64,000 bases of DNA from Vulcanimicrobium alpinum (GCF_027923555.1 NZ_AP025523.1:3104484-3168483); one strand, 5' to 3'; positions 1 through 9,648 are shown, counted from the first letter of the stretch. The notes: a model not told the origin generated them from the sequence alone. Made by a program: numbers and translations.

Positions 1-201
1 ATCCTCAAAGCGTTCGCGATCATCGTGCTCGGCGGGATGGGGAGCATCCCCGGCGCGATCGCCGGCGCGTTCATCCTCGCCTTCGCCGAGAGCTTCGGCG
101 CGACGTACATCTCGACGAGTTATCAGGACGTGATCGCGTTCGCGGTGCTCGTCCTGATCCTCGCCGTGCGGCCGACCGGATTGTTCGCGAAAGGGACGTG
201 A
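1..201 (+). CDS. livH: Branched-chain amino acid-type ABC permease LivH, C-terminal fragment
   Basis: Only the last 66 residues are inside the window; the gene starts upstream. They hold the [12 protein letters not shown] loop typical of LivH-family permeases, a final membrane helix, and the usual ending RPTGLF. LivH forms the inner-membrane channel of LIV/HAAT importers together with LivM. The stop TGA overlaps the ATG of the next permease gene (TGATG), which places it first in the operon that runs to about 5.5 kb. The substrate cannot be read from this fragment. Confidence 0.9.
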   Translation: MLKAFAIIVLGGMGSIPGAIAGAFILAFAESFGATYISTSYQDVIAFAVLVLILAVRPTGLFAKGT

Positions 202-1178
202 TGCGGCGCGCGCTCTGGATCGCGGCCGCGCTGGCCGCGCTCGTCCTTCCGCTCGCCGCCGGCAAATCGTTCTACCTGCAGATCGTCGCGGACGCGTACG
301 TCACCGCGATCGCCGTCTACGGGCTCAACGTGATCCTCGGTTACGCGGGCCTGCTCAATCTCGGCAACGCCGCGTTCTTCGGCATCGGCGCGTACAGCGT
401 CGCGCTGCTCGAGACGAAGCTCGCGTGGCCGTTCTGGCCGGCGCTCGCCGCCGGCTGCGTCGCGAGCATGCTGATGGGCGCGTTCGTCGGCGTGATCGGC
501 GCACGAACGCGCGGCCACTACTTCGCGATCTTCACCGCCGCCGTCGGCGTGATGATCTACACCGTGTTTTCCAACTGGCAGGAACTCACCGGCGGCAACC
601 TCGGGATCGTCGGGATCCCGCCGCCGCCGCCGATCGGACCGCTGAACTTCGCCGACGACCGCGCGCGCTATTATCTCGTGCTCGCGACGCTCGCGTTCGC
701 GATCGCGATCGTCACGCTCGCACGGCGTTCGCTCGTCGGCCTGACGTTCGTGGCGATCGCGGACAACGCAATCCTCGCCCGCGCCGCCGGGATCGACGTC
801 GCGCGCGCGCGGCTCGCGGCGTTCGTCCTCTCGACGTTCCTGACCGGACTCGCCGGCGGGATGTACGCGATGGAGAACGGCAACCTCGGCCCTGACGCGA
901 GCGGCCTCGACGTCACCTTCGAGCAGCTGCTGAACCTCGTCGTCGGCGGGATCGGGACGATCGCAGGGCCGCTGATCGGGACGCTGCTGCTGGTCGGCCT
1001 CACGCAGACGCTGCAGTCGGCGCACGAATACCGTTTCCTGATCTTCGGCCCGCTGCTCGTCGTGCTGGTGATCTTCTTCCCGCACGGCATCGCCGGCGCG
1101 TTTGCGCGCCTGCGCGCGCCGCGCCCGCCGCACGACGTCGCGGCACCGGCCGGTACGGCCGAGGCGGCGCTGAACTGA
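201..1178 (+). CDS. livM: Branched-chain amino acid-type ABC permease LivM
   Basis: A polytopic inner-membrane protein of about 325 residues with the LivM signature YGLNVILGYAGLLNLGNAAFF near residues 35-55 and a later GGIGTIAGPLIG segment. It pairs with LivH to form the translocation pore. The start is taken as the ATG at 201, which overlaps the livH stop; an in-frame GTG at 198 is the alternative. Its own stop overlaps the livG start, so translation is probably coupled. Family assignment is firm. The cargo could be an amino acid or an aromatic or short-chain acid, as for other HAAT systems. Confidence 0.93.
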   Translation: MRRALWIAAALAALVLPLAAGKSFYLQIVADAYVTAIAVYGLNVILGYAGLLNLGNAAFFGIGAYSVALLETKLAWPFWPALAAGCVASMLMGAFVGVIGARTRGHYFAIFTAAVGVMIYTVFSNWQELTGGNLGIVGIPPPPPIGPLNFADDRARYYLVLATLAFAIAIVTLARRSLVGLTFVAIADNAILARAAGIDVARARLAAFVLSTFLTGLAGGMYAMENGNLGPDASGLDVTFEQLLNLVVGGIGTIAGPLIGTLLLVGLTQTLQSAHEYRFLIFGPLLVVLVIFFPHGIAGAFARLRAPRPPHDVAAPAGTAEAALN

Positions 1179-1942
1179 TGCTGCTGCAGGCGCGCGCGAT
1201 CACCAAGCGCTTCGGCGGGCTGCTCGCGGTCGACGACGTCTCGTCCGCGATCCCGGCGGGTCAGATCAAAGCGATCATCGGACCCAACGGCGCGGGGAAG
1301 TCGACGCTCTTCAACGTCGTCTCCGGACTCTACGCCGCGACTTCGGGCAGCCTGCTTTTCGAAGGTGAGGAGATCACCGGTCTTCCGATGCACGCCATCG
1401 CGCGTCGCGGGATCGCGCGCACGTTCCAAACGACCAGCCTGTTCGCGCACCTGACAGTGCTCGACAACGCGATGCTCGGCTACCGCCGCCATACGGCGAG
1501 CACGCTCGTCGACGCGCTGCTGCGCACGCCGCGCACGCGGCGCGAGGAGCGCGAGAGCCGCGACGCGGCGCACGACGCGCTGCGGTTCGCCGGGATCGAC
1601 GGTCTCGCGCACCGCATCGCCGGGAGCATCCCGCAGGAAGCCCAGAAGCGTCTCGCGATCGCGATCGCGGTCGCGGCGAAGCCCAAACTCGTCCTCCTCG
1701 ACGAACCGGTCGCCGGCGTCACCGCCGAAGAGACTGATGCGCACGCCGCACTGATTCGCGCTATGGCGGACGCCGGGATGACGATCTGCCTGGTCGAGCA
1801 CAAGATGAACTTGGTGATGGGACTCGCCGACTCGATCGTCGTGCTCCATCACGGCAAGAAGATCGCCGAGGGGACGCCGGCGCAGATCAGCGCCGATCCG
1901 GCCGTCATCGATGCGTATCTCGGAGTGAAAGCCCATGTCTGA
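1178..1942 (+). CDS. livG: LIV-type ABC transporter ATP-binding protein LivG
   Basis: A 254-residue cytoplasmic ATPase with Walker A GPNGAGKST (about residues 34-42), the LivG-type RTFQTTSLF segment, a Walker B LVLLDEP and the C-terminal EHKMNLVMGLAD typical of the BCA family. The signature (C) loop reads SIPQEAQKR instead of the usual LSYGQQR, a modest deviation. It powers the LivHM pore with LivF. Its ATG overlaps the livM stop and its end overlaps livF by 8 bases. Confidence 0.93.
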   Translation: MLLQARAITKRFGGLLAVDDVSSAIPAGQIKAIIGPNGAGKSTLFNVVSGLYAATSGSLLFEGEEITGLPMHAIARRGIARTFQTTSLFAHLTVLDNAMLGYRRHTASTLVDALLRTPRTRREERESRDAAHDALRFAGIDGLAHRIAGSIPQEAQKRLAIAIAVAAKPKLVLLDEPVAGVTAEETDAHAALIRAMADAGMTICLVEHKMNLVMGLADSIVVLHHGKKIAEGTPAQISADPAVIDAYLGVKAHV

Positions 1943-2648
1943 GGGCCTCGAGGTGCGCGGGCTCCAGGTCAGGTACGGCTCCGCAGCGCCGGCGCTCGAC
2001 CGGGTCGACCTGCAGGTGCGTCCCGGCGAGTGCGTGACGCTGCTCGGCGCCAACGGCTCGGGGAAGAGCACGCTGTTCTGCGCGCTCAGCGGGATCGTAC
2101 CGTCGTCGGGGACGATCGCGTTCGACGGCCGCGACACGCGCCGGATGCGCCCGGCCGCAATCGTGCAGCTCGGGATCGCGCAGTGCGCCGAAGGACGCAA
2201 GCTCTTCCCCGAGCTCTCGGTCGAGAAAAATCTGCGGCTCGGCGCGTACGTTCGCCGCAACCGGCGCGAAGCCGACGCCTCGCTCGAGCGCGTGTGCGCG
2301 CTCTTCCCCGACGTGCGGATGAAGCTGCGCGCCCCGGCGGGCTCGCTCAGCGGCGGCCAGCAGCAGATGGTTGCGATCGGTCGCGCGCTGATGGCGAAGC
2401 CGAAACTGCTTCTGCTCGACGAGCCGTCGCTCGGCCTCGCGCCGCGCGTCGTCACGTCGATGCTCGAAGCGATCGCTCAGATCAACCGGGACGGCACGAT
2501 GGTGCTGATCGCGGAGCAGAACGCGTACGCCGCGCTCGCGATCGCGCAGCGCGGCTACGTGCTGGCGCAAGGACGGGTGGTGCTCGAAGGCTCGGCGAGC
2601 ACGCTGCGCGACAACGAGCTGGTTAAGAAGGCGTTCATCGGCGCCTGA
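1935..2648 (+). CDS. livF: LIV-type ABC transporter ATP-binding protein LivF
   Basis: A 237-residue ABC ATPase with Walker A GANGSGKST, a canonical LSGGQQQM signature, Walker B LLLLDEPSLGLAP and the LivF-type AEGRKLFPELSVEKNL segment. It is the second nucleotide-binding subunit of this importer. It starts inside livG (8-base overlap) and is followed after 11 bases by the binding-protein gene, so all four membrane/ATPase subunits and the binding protein form one transcription unit. Confidence 0.93.
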   Translation: MSEGLEVRGLQVRYGSAAPALDRVDLQVRPGECVTLLGANGSGKSTLFCALSGIVPSSGTIAFDGRDTRRMRPAAIVQLGIAQCAEGRKLFPELSVEKNLRLGAYVRRNRREADASLERVCALFPDVRMKLRAPAGSLSGGQQQMVAIGRALMAKPKLLLLDEPSLGLAPRVVTSMLEAIAQINRDGTMVLIAEQNAYAALAIAQRGYVLAQGRVVLEGSASTLRDNELVKKAFIGA

Positions 2649-2659
2649 GGAGGTTGAAC

Positions 2660-3826
2660 ATGCGACGTAAGACTTGGTTCGCCGGTGCGGGCGCGCTCGC
2701 CGCGGGGGCACTCTTGCCGCGGCGTGCGTGGGCGCAGGCCACGAACGTCGTCACCATCGGGTACACCGGACCGCTCTCGGGCGGTGCGGCGCAGTACGGA
2801 GCCGACGTGCAGCGCGGGATCCAAATGGCGATCGACGAGATCAACGCCGCCGGCGGCGCCGGCGCAAAGAAGTACACCTTCAAACTCGCCTCGCTCGACG
2901 ACGCGTACCGCCCCAACGAGGCGGCGACCAACGCGAAGCGGTTGGCGCAGGAGAGCAACGCGCCGATCGTCTTCTGCCCGCACTCCGGCGGGATACTGGC
3001 GATCGAGGACTTCAACGACAAGCAGTCGCCGAAGTTCGTGCTCGGGGCCTATACCAGCGAACCGGCGATCCTCAAGAAGAACGACACGCTGATGCTGATG
3101 ATCCCGCCGGCGTACGACGGCTACTTCAAGCCGTTCGGCGAGTATTCGATGAAGCGGTTCGGGAAAAAGCTCGGGCTGATCGCGACCACGACGGCCTACG
3201 GCAACGCGTGGACCAAGGGCTTCAGCGCAGCGTGGCAGGCGATGGGCGGGACCGTCCTCACCAACAACGGCGTCGACTACAACACCACCGCGGACTTTTC
3301 GACGACGGTGAGCAAGGCGCTGGCAGAGAAACCCGACGTGATCCTGGTCGGCGGCCCTTCGCAGCCGACGGGTCTGGTGATGAAGTCGGCGCGCGATCAG
3401 GGCTACAACGGCGGCTTCGTGATGATGGACCAAGCGAAGTTCGACCAGCTGCAGTCGGTGCTGCCGATCGCGAAGCTGGAGGGCGCGGTCGGCGTCGTCC
3501 CGTTCCCGCTCTATCCGGGCGCGGGCACGAAGATCTTCATCGACGCCTATACTAAGAAATTCGGGACCGAACGCGCGCCGAATACCGAGATCGCGTTCAA
3601 CTACATGGCGATGCACATCTTCGCCGAAGCGATCGCGCTCGCGGGCTCGGCCGATCCGGTCGCGCTCGCCGGCAAACTGCACGACGCGGCGAAGGGCCTC
3701 AACCCGAAGTATCAGCCGGCGACGATCCACGGCGTCACGAAAGCCGGGCATCTGATGCTCGACGCGATCGCGGCGTCGGTCGACAAGGGCAAGTACGACA
3801 AAATCACCATCCCCTTCACGGAGTGA
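2660..3826 (+). CDS. Periplasmic substrate-binding protein of LIV-type ABC transporter
   Basis: A 388-residue Leu/Ile/Val-binding-protein family member (type I periplasmic fold) that delivers ligand to LivHM. The ATG at 2660 is preferred over the in-frame TTG at 2654 because GAGGAGG (2647-2653) is well spaced for it. The N-terminus begins MRRKTWF and continues through a hydrophobic stretch to RAWAQA, a Tat-like or Sec signal peptide. The mature part opens with TIGYTGPLSGGAAQYG, the family's ligand-lobe motif. The ligand is unknown; the adjoining acyl-CoA ligase suggests an organic acid rather than an amino acid (inference). Confidence 0.9.
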   Translation: MRRKTWFAGAGALAAGALLPRRAWAQATNVVTIGYTGPLSGGAAQYGADVQRGIQMAIDEINAAGGAGAKKYTFKLASLDDAYRPNEAATNAKRLAQESNAPIVFCPHSGGILAIEDFNDKQSPKFVLGAYTSEPAILKKNDTLMLMIPPAYDGYFKPFGEYSMKRFGKKLGLIATTTAYGNAWTKGFSAAWQAMGGTVLTNNGVDYNTTADFSTTVSKALAEKPDVILVGGPSQPTGLVMKSARDQGYNGGFVMMDQAKFDQLQSVLPIAKLEGAVGVVPFPLYPGAGTKIFIDAYTKKFGTERAPNTEIAFNYMAMHIFAEAIALAGSADPVALAGKLHDAAKGLNPKYQPATIHGVTKAGHLMLDAIAASVDKGKYDKITIPFTE

Positions 3827-3832
3827 TCCCGC

Positions 3833-5470
3833 ATGCGCGGATTGATGATGGACGTCCCGCTGAACGTCAGCGCCATCCTGGAGTACGGCGCGCGCTTTCA
3901 GGGCGACGTCGAGATCGTGTCGCGAACGGTCGAGGGACCGATCCACCGCTACACGTATCGTGACGCGGCGGCGCGGAGCGCGCAGTTGGCGAACGCCCTG
4001 CTGACCCTCGGCGTCCTCGACGGCGTGCGCGTCGCGACGATCGCCTGGAACGGCTACCGGCACTTCGAGCTGTACTACGGCGTCGGCGGGATCGGCGCCG
4101 TCTGTCACACCATCAATCCGCGCCTGCATCCGGCGCAGATCGCCTACATCATCAACCACGCCGACGACCGCTACGTCTTCCTCGACCTCACGTTCGTCCC
4201 GCTGGTCGAAGCGATCGCCGTGCAGCTGCCGCGCGTGCGCGGCTTCGTCATCATGACCGACAAAGCGCACATGCCGCAGACGACGCTGCCGAACGTGCTG
4301 TGCTACGAGTCGCTGCTCGGCGAACAGAGCCCCGCGATCGAATGGCCGCATCTCGACGAGAACACGGCGTGCGGACTCTGCTACACCTCGGGGACGACCG
4401 GCGACCCGAAGGGCGTCCTCTACTCCAACCGCTCGACCGTCCTGCACGCGATGAGCGGGTGCATCATGGGGGCGACGCGGCGCAGCGAGTCGTCGGCGGC
4501 GATGATGCCGGTCGTCCCGATGTTCCACGTCAACGCGTGGGGGATTCCCTACGCCGCGCCGATGCTCGGCTCGAAGCTCGTCTTCGGCGGCGCGCTGCAC
4601 GACGCGGCGAGCATCTGCGAGATGATCGAGAGCGAGAACGTGACCAGCGCCTCCGGCGTGCCGGTGATCTGGCTCGGTCTGCTGCAGTACTTGCAGCAGA
4701 CCGGCAAGCAGCTCACGGCGCTCAAGTCGCTCAGCGTCGGCGGTTCGGCCGCGCCGCCCTCGATGATCGAGGCCTACGAACGGATGGGGATCGAGGTGAT
4801 CCACGGCTGGGGGATGACCGAGACGAGTCCGGTCTGCACGAACGGCTCGATCAAGCCCAAGCATCGCAGCAGCGACATCACCGAGCAACTGAAGCATCAG
4901 ATGAAGGCCGGCCGCTGCGTCTTCGGCGTCGACATGAAGATCGTCGACGAGGACGGCCTGCCGCTCCCCGACGACGGCGAAGCGCAGGGCGAACTCTACG
5001 TGCGCGGGCCGTGGGTCGCGAGCGCCTACTACAACAACGCGGAAGCGACGGCGAATCAATTCACCGACGACGGCTGGTTCCGCACCGGCGACATCGTCTC
5101 GCTCGATGCCGACGGCTACCTGACGATTCACGACCGCGCCAAGGACCTCATCAAATCCGGCGGCGAGTGGATCAGCTCGATCGATCTGGAGAACGCGGCG
5201 GTCGCACATCCGGAGATCGCCGAGGCCGCCGCGATCGCGATCCCGCACCCGAAGTGGGCCGAGCGTCCGCTGCTCGTCGTGGTACGCGCGACCGGCAGCG
5301 CGATCGGCCGCGACGACGTGCTGCGCTTTCTCGACGGCCGGATCGCGAAGTGGTGGATGCCCGACGACGTGATGTTCGTCGACGAATTGCCGCATACCGC
5401 GACCGGGAAGGTCTCGAAACGGACGCTGCGCGCGCAATACGCGCAGATTGCCGCATCGGCGACGCCGTAA
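3833..5470 (+). CDS. AMP-forming acyl-CoA ligase (AlkK-like)
   Basis: A 545-residue ANL-superfamily adenylating enzyme that activates a carboxylic acid as acyl-AMP and transfers it to CoA. Visible motifs are the P-loop [12 protein letters not shown] (about residue 183), [10 protein letters not shown], the hinge region [16 protein letters not shown] and the catalytic-lysine motif near the end, [12 protein letters not shown]. The sequence resembles medium/long-chain ligases of the AlkK type. The start at 3833 is 6 bases after the binding-protein stop; an ATG at 3845 (MMDVPLN) is an equally good start. Being in an importer operon suggests it activates the imported acid. Confidence 0.9.
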   Translation: MRGLMMDVPLNVSAILEYGARFQGDVEIVSRTVEGPIHRYTYRDAAARSAQLANALLTLGVLDGVRVATIAWNGYRHFELYYGVGGIGAVCHTINPRLHPAQIAYIINHADDRYVFLDLTFVPLVEAIAVQLPRVRGFVIMTDKAHMPQTTLPNVLCYESLLGEQSPAIEWPHLDENTACGLCYTSGTTGDPKGVLYSNRSTVLHAMSGCIMGATRRSESSAAMMPVVPMFHVNAWGIPYAAPMLGSKLVFGGALHDAASICEMIESENVTSASGVPVIWLGLLQYLQQTGKQLTALKSLSVGGSAAPPSMIEAYERMGIEVIHGWGMTETSPVCTNGSIKPKHRSSDITEQLKHQMKAGRCVFGVDMKIVDEDGLPLPDDGEAQGELYVRGPWVASAYYNNAEATANQFTDDGWFRTGDIVSLDADGYLTIHDRAKDLIKSGGEWISSIDLENAAVAHPEIAEAAAIAIPHPKWAERPLLVVVRATGSAIGRDDVLRFLDGRIAKWWMPDDVMFVDELPHTATGKVSKRTLRAQYAQIAASATP

Positions 5471-5531
5471 CGCGTTTCATCCGCGACGCTCGCCGGGTAC
5501 GTCAGTCAGCGACACCACGGCGAGGAGCGGT

Positions 5532-6227
5532 ATGAACATTCGAGATCGAGTCGGTCAGGTTTTCGGTCGCGGCGGCGACAACGGCAGCGCGCAGGATGCG
5601 CCCGACGCGCTGAGCCTCATTCACGGCGACCACGAAGAGGTAAGCGCACTCTTTGAGCGCGCGCTCGGCGACGGTGCGCGAGCGAGCGAACGCCGCTCCC
5701 TCGCGACGAGGATCTGCGACGCGCTGACGCTGCACGCGCGGATGGAGGAGGCGCTCTTCTATCCCGCTCTGCGGCGCGCCGGCGGTCAGGACGAGAAAGA
5801 CAGCGTCCTCGAAGCCGCCGAGGAGCACGGCGTCGTCAAGGATCTCATCGCGAAGATCCAGGCTACGCGTGCCGGCGATGAGACGCTCAAAGCGAAGCTG
5901 ACCGTGCTCAAGGAACTCGTGCAGCATCACGTGCGCGAGGAAGAGTCCACGATCTTCTCCGAGGCCCGGCGCACGCTGGGCGATCAGCTCGACGAATTGG
6001 GCGCCGAGATGCAGGCGTTCAAGTCGAGCGGCGGCCGCACGCGCGGCGGACGCAGCACCGGGAGCACGCGCAAAGCGAGCACCCGCAAGACCGCAGCGCG
6101 GAAGACCGGCGCGCGCAAGACGACCGCACCGAAGACGGCGGCCCGCAAGACGGCGACAACGCGCAAAACGACGCGGCCCGCCGCGGCGAAAAAACGCACC
6201 GCCCCGACCCGCAAGCGCAAGCGCTGA
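5532..6227 (+). CDS. Hemerythrin HHE-domain protein with histone-H1-like basic tail
   Basis: A 231-residue protein with two parts. Residues about 28-150 are a four-helix hemerythrin/HHE domain with candidate di-iron ligands in HGDHEE, LHARMEEALFYP, EEHGVV and HHVREEE. Residues about 168-231 are a low-complexity tail built from ARKT, TRKT and APKT units, ending in RKRKR, like the C-terminal tail of histone H1 and bacterial H1-like proteins. GAGGAG at 5522-5527 fixes the ATG at 5532. The HHE part suggests O2, NO or redox/iron sensing and the tail suggests nucleic-acid binding; the combined function is inference. It is convergent with the aminotransferase gene, only 7 bases away. Confidence 0.85.
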   Translation: MNIRDRVGQVFGRGGDNGSAQDAPDALSLIHGDHEEVSALFERALGDGARASERRSLATRICDALTLHARMEEALFYPALRRAGGQDEKDSVLEAAEEHGVVKDLIAKIQATRAGDETLKAKLTVLKELVQHHVREEESTIFSEARRTLGDQLDELGAEMQAFKSSGGRTRGGRSTGSTRKASTRKTAARKTGARKTTAPKTAARKTATTRKTTRPAAAKKRTAPTRKRKR

Positions 6228-6234
6228 GCCGGCG

Positions 6235-7407
6235 TTAGACCGCTGCGGGCGCTTCCGTTTCGAGGAACACCCGCAGCGCCGCTTGCACTCCGCTGCCGAT
6301 GTGCAGGCTGACGCCGGCGTCGAGCAGCGCGATCTCGAGCGCGCCGAGCGCGCCGAGGACGTCGGTCTGCGAAAGGTCGCCCATCGTGCCGATGCGGATG
6401 ATTTGGCCTTTCAGCTTCCCTTGACCGCCGCCGATCACGACGCCCCGATCGTCACGCAGACGCTTGCGGATCGCATCGGCGTCGATCCCGGCCGGGACGC
6501 GGATCGCGACCACCGTCACCGAGTGCGCGCCCTCCGCCGAGAAGATCTCGAGGCCCAGCGCTTCGGCGCAGGCACGGATCGCGCGCGCGTATCGCGCGTG
6601 CCGTTCCCATACCCGGCGCGGGCCGGTGCGCTCGAACTCGTCGAGCGCGGCGTCGAGCCCGTAGACGATCGAGACCGGCGGCGTCCACGGTGTTTGGCCG
6701 AGCGCCGCGAAATCGCGGGCCTTCTTCAAATCGAAGTAGTACCGCGGCGCGCGGTTCGAATCCATCCGCTCCCACGCACGCGGTGCGACCGCGACCATCG
6801 CGAGCCCGGGCGGGACGGCGAGGGCCTTCTGCGAGGCGGTGACGACGATGTCGAAGCCCCACTCGTCCATGCGGAAATCGCTCGCGGCCAGCCCGCTGAC
6901 GGAATCGACGACGACGTACGCGCCGCATCCGCGGATCGCCGCGGCCAGCGACGCGAGATCGTTCTGCGATCCGGTCGAGGTCTCGTTGTGCGTGAGCAGA
7001 ATCCCGGCGTAGCGGCGCTCGCCGGCCGCGCTCTCGAGTTTGGCGCGCAGCGCCTGCGGGTCGACGCCGCTCCCCCAGGCCGTCTCCAGCACGTCGACGT
7101 CGCAACCGAACGTGCGCGCGATCGCGATCAGCCGTTCGCCGAAAACGCCGATCGGGCACGCCAGAATCCGGTCGCCCGCTCCGAACATGTTCGCGACGGC
7201 GGCTTCCAAACCGCCCGTCCCCGACGAACCCAGCAACAGCACCTCGGCGCGCTCGGTGCCGAAGATCGGTTTCATCCGCCGCGCAACCCGCTCCAGCAGC
7301 GCCTTGAACTCGGGGCCGCGGTGGTCGATCATGGGCTGGGCGGTCGCCGTCAGCACCGGCTCGGCGACGGTGACGGGACCGGGGATGAACAGCAGGCTCT
7401 TGGACAC
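6235..7407 (-). CDS. Class V aminotransferase (alanine-glyoxylate / serine-pyruvate type)
   Basis: A 390-residue PLP-dependent fold-type I enzyme that begins SKSLLFIPGPVTVAEPV and contains LLGSSGTGGLEAAVAN and HNETSTGSQND, hallmarks of the alanine-glyoxylate/serine-pyruvate group. The PLP lysine lies in TASQKALAVPPGL. The GTG start at 7407 is supported by GGAGG at 7412-7416. It is transcribed away from selD with only 45 bases between the two starts. Cysteine desulfurase or selenocysteine lyase activity is unlikely because the C-terminal sulfur-transfer cysteine loop is not seen. The physiological amino donor is unknown. Confidence 0.85.
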   Translation of the reverse strand: MSKSLLFIPGPVTVAEPVLTATAQPMIDHRGPEFKALLERVARRMKPIFGTERAEVLLLGSSGTGGLEAAVANMFGAGDRILACPIGVFGERLIAIARTFGCDVDVLETAWGSGVDPQALRAKLESAAGERRYAGILLTHNETSTGSQNDLASLAAAIRGCGAYVVVDSVSGLAASDFRMDEWGFDIVVTASQKALAVPPGLAMVAVAPRAWERMDSNRAPRYYFDLKKARDFAALGQTPWTPPVSIVYGLDAALDEFERTGPRRVWERHARYARAIRACAEALGLEIFSAEGAHSVTVVAIRVPAGIDADAIRKRLRDDRGVVIGGGQGKLKGQIIRIGTMGDLSQTDVLGALGALEIALLDAGVSLHIGSGVQAALRVFLETEAPAAV

Positions 7408-7452
7408 GTATCCTCCGGCGGAATCAAGCGCGACGACGTGGTATTCGCCATC

Positions 7453-8499
7453 ATGATCGAGTCCCCCGGACGGGTCCGCCTCACCTCGCTCGCGGCCTGC
7501 GCCGGTTGCGCGGCGAAGGTCCCCGCGTCGCTCCTCGCCTCCGCGCTGAGCGCGCTCCCTACATCGTCCGACCCCAACGTGCTGCTCGGAATCGCGACGA
7601 GCGACGACGCCGGCATCTATCGCATCAGCGACGATCTCGCACTCGTGCAGACGGTCGACTTCTTCACGCCGATCGTCGACGATCCGTACGAATTCGGACG
7701 CATCGCCGCAGCGAACGCGATCAGCGACGTCTACGCCATGGGCGGCACGCCGCGCACCGCGCTGAACATCGCCGCCTTCCCGGTCGAAACGTTGGGAACG
7801 GAAATTCTTTCCGCGATTCTCGCCGGCGGCGCGGCGGTCGCTGCCGCGGCGGGCGTGAGCATCATCGGCGGACACACCATCAAAAGCGACGAGCCAAAAT
7901 ATGGGATGGCGGTAACTGGAACCATTTCCCCGAAGGCGGTCGTTACAAACGGCGGGGCCCGTCCCGGTGATCTGCTGCTTCTCTCCAAACCCATCGGGAC
8001 GGGTATCCTCACCACCGCGCGACGCAACGACCTGATCGACGAGGCGGCGCTCTCGCCCGCGATCGCATCGATGACGCGGCTCAACGATCGCGCTGCCTCC
8101 GCGATGCTCGCGCACGGCGCGCACGCCGCGACCGACGTCACCGGCTTCGGCCTGGCGGGCCACGCCGGCGAGATCGCGCGCGCCTCGAACGTCGCGCTCG
8201 CGATCGACGCGGGCGCGGTCCCGCTGTTTTCCGGCGTGCTCGAGCTGATCGCGCGCGACGTGCTCCCCGGCGGCACGCGCACCAACCTCGACGATCACGC
8301 GCGCTTCGTGCGCTGGAGCGACGACGTGCCGCACGCCCTGCAGGTCGCGATCTCCGACGCGCAGACGTCGGGCGGATTGCTGATCGCCGTCGCGCCGGAG
8401 GGCGCGCATCGCATCCTCGCCGAGCTCGCCGATCTGGGGACGGTCCGCATCGTCGGCGAGGTCCTGGCCGGACCGGCCGGCACCGTGTTCGTGCGGTAA
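7453..8499 (+). CDS. selD: Selenide, water dikinase (selenophosphate synthase)
   Basis: A 348-residue AIR-synthase/PurM-type enzyme that makes selenophosphate from selenide and ATP, the selenium donor for selenocysteine or 2-selenouridine. The N-terminus carries the mobile catalytic loop CAGCAAKVP; the second cysteine aligns with the essential Cys17 of E. coli SelD. QTVDFFTPIVDDPYEFGRIAA with its metal-binding aspartates, SDVYAMGG and TDVTGFGLAGH are also present. It is a cysteine, not a selenocysteine, form. The ATG at 7453 is the first residue compatible with the family N-terminus. No other selenium gene is visible in the window. Confidence 0.93.
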   Translation: MIESPGRVRLTSLAACAGCAAKVPASLLASALSALPTSSDPNVLLGIATSDDAGIYRISDDLALVQTVDFFTPIVDDPYEFGRIAAANAISDVYAMGGTPRTALNIAAFPVETLGTEILSAILAGGAAVAAAAGVSIIGGHTIKSDEPKYGMAVTGTISPKAVVTNGGARPGDLLLLSKPIGTGILTTARRNDLIDEAALSPAIASMTRLNDRAASAMLAHGAHAATDVTGFGLAGHAGEIARASNVALAIDAGAVPLFSGVLELIARDVLPGGTRTNLDDHARFVRWSDDVPHALQVAISDAQTSGGLLIAVAPEGAHRILAELADLGTVRIVGEVLAGPAGTVFVR

Positions 8500-8503
8500 C
8501 GGG

Positions 8504-9648
8504 ATGCGTTACGACGCGATCGTCCTCGGCCTGGGCGGGATGGGCAGTGCGGTCGCCGCGCACGCCGCCGCTCGCGGGATGCGCGTGCTGGGCCTCGAGC
8601 AATTCGATCCCGCGCACGCGCTCGGTTCCTCGCACGGCGCGACGCGCATCATCCGCCAAGCGTACTTCGAATCGCCCGCGTACGTCCCGCTGCTGCGGCG
8701 CGCGTACGAACTGTGGGACGCGCTCGCGGAGCGCACGCGCACGACCCTGCGCGTGCAGACCGGCGGGCTGTTCGTGGGCCGGCCCCAGACGCCGATCGTC
8801 GCCGGGACGATCGCGAGCGCCCGCCAGTGGGAGCTCGCGCACGATGTGTACGATGCGCGCGAACTGCGCGAACGCTGGCCGATGCTGACGCCGCTGCCGG
8901 ACGAGATCGGCGTGTTCGAAGCGGTGGCGGGCGCGGTCTTCCCGGAAGCGGGCGTGCGCGCGCACCTCGACGTCGCGGCCGCCGAGGGCGCGGGGCTGCG
9001 CTTCCGCACGCCGGTGCGCGGTTGGGACGCCGGCGACGACGGCGTGCGCGTCACGCTCGCCGACGGCTCGCACGTCGAAGGCGAACGGCTCGCGATCTGC
9101 GCGGGACCGTGGTTTGCGAAGATCGCGCCCGACGTCGGCCTGCCGCTGACGATCGAGCGCAACGTGCAGTTCTGGTTCGCGCCGCGCGACTCAGCCGCGA
9201 TGCGGCTCAGCGCGGTTCCGATCTACGGCGTCGAACGTCCCGGCGCACGCATGTTCTACGGGTTTCCGGATTTTGGCGACGGCGCGAAGGTCGCGCATCA
9301 CGGCAGCGGCGTGACCGCCGATCCCGATGCGCTCGATCGCACCGTGCGCGACGACGAGATCGCGGCGGTGCGCGCTGCGCTCGACGCGTTCGTGCCCGCG
9401 GCGAACGGTCCGTTTCTGCGCGCCGCCGTCTGCATGTACTCCAACACGCCCGACGAGCACTTCGCGATCGGCGCGCACCCGCGGCAGCCGCGCGTCGTCG
9501 TCGCCGGCGGCTTCTCGGGTCACGGCTACAAGTTCACGCCGGTCGTCGGCAACTCGTCGCCGCGTTGCTCGCGCAGGACCGGCCGCGATTCGCGCTCGAT
9601 CTCTTCGCACCGGACCGGTTCCTCGAGCGCGTCCCGAGCGCGCGGTAA
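8504..9648 (+). pseudogene. Monomeric sarcosine/N-methyltryptophan oxidase-like FAD enzyme, frameshifted near the end
   Basis: It starts 4 bases after selD and encodes an FAD-dependent amine oxidase of the SoxA/SolA group: Rossmann motif VLGLGGMGSAVAAH at the N-terminus, SSHGATRIIRQAY, and YSNTPDEHFAIG with GFSGHGYKFTPVVG near the C-terminus. Right after that last motif the frame is lost. At 9550/9551 the bases read GGCAACTC where GGCGAACTC would be expected; restoring one G continues the family-like ending LVAALLAQDRPRFALDLF to a stop at 9648. As it stands, the frame runs on with unrelated residues to 9883. It is either a recent one-base deletion or an assembly error; almost the whole enzyme is intact. 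Confidence 0.8.

Noticed and set aside
671-2711. Long open frames on the minus strand opposite the LIV operon.
   Set aside because: They are Arg/Ala/Pro-rich shadows caused by the high GC content; the plus-strand genes have intact ABC motifs.
2555-5437. A 960-residue open frame opposite the acyl-CoA ligase.
   Set aside because: No recognisable domain, and composition typical of antisense frames; the plus-strand ligase motifs are complete.
6235-7407. Class V aminotransferase as a selenocysteine lyase supplying SelD.
   Set aside because: Motifs fit the alanine-glyoxylate group and the cysteine loop of desulfurases is absent.
7453-8499. In-frame TGA selenocysteine codon in selD or its neighbours.
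   Set aside because: The catalytic position is a Cys codon and no neighbouring frame contains a TGA followed by homologous sequence.
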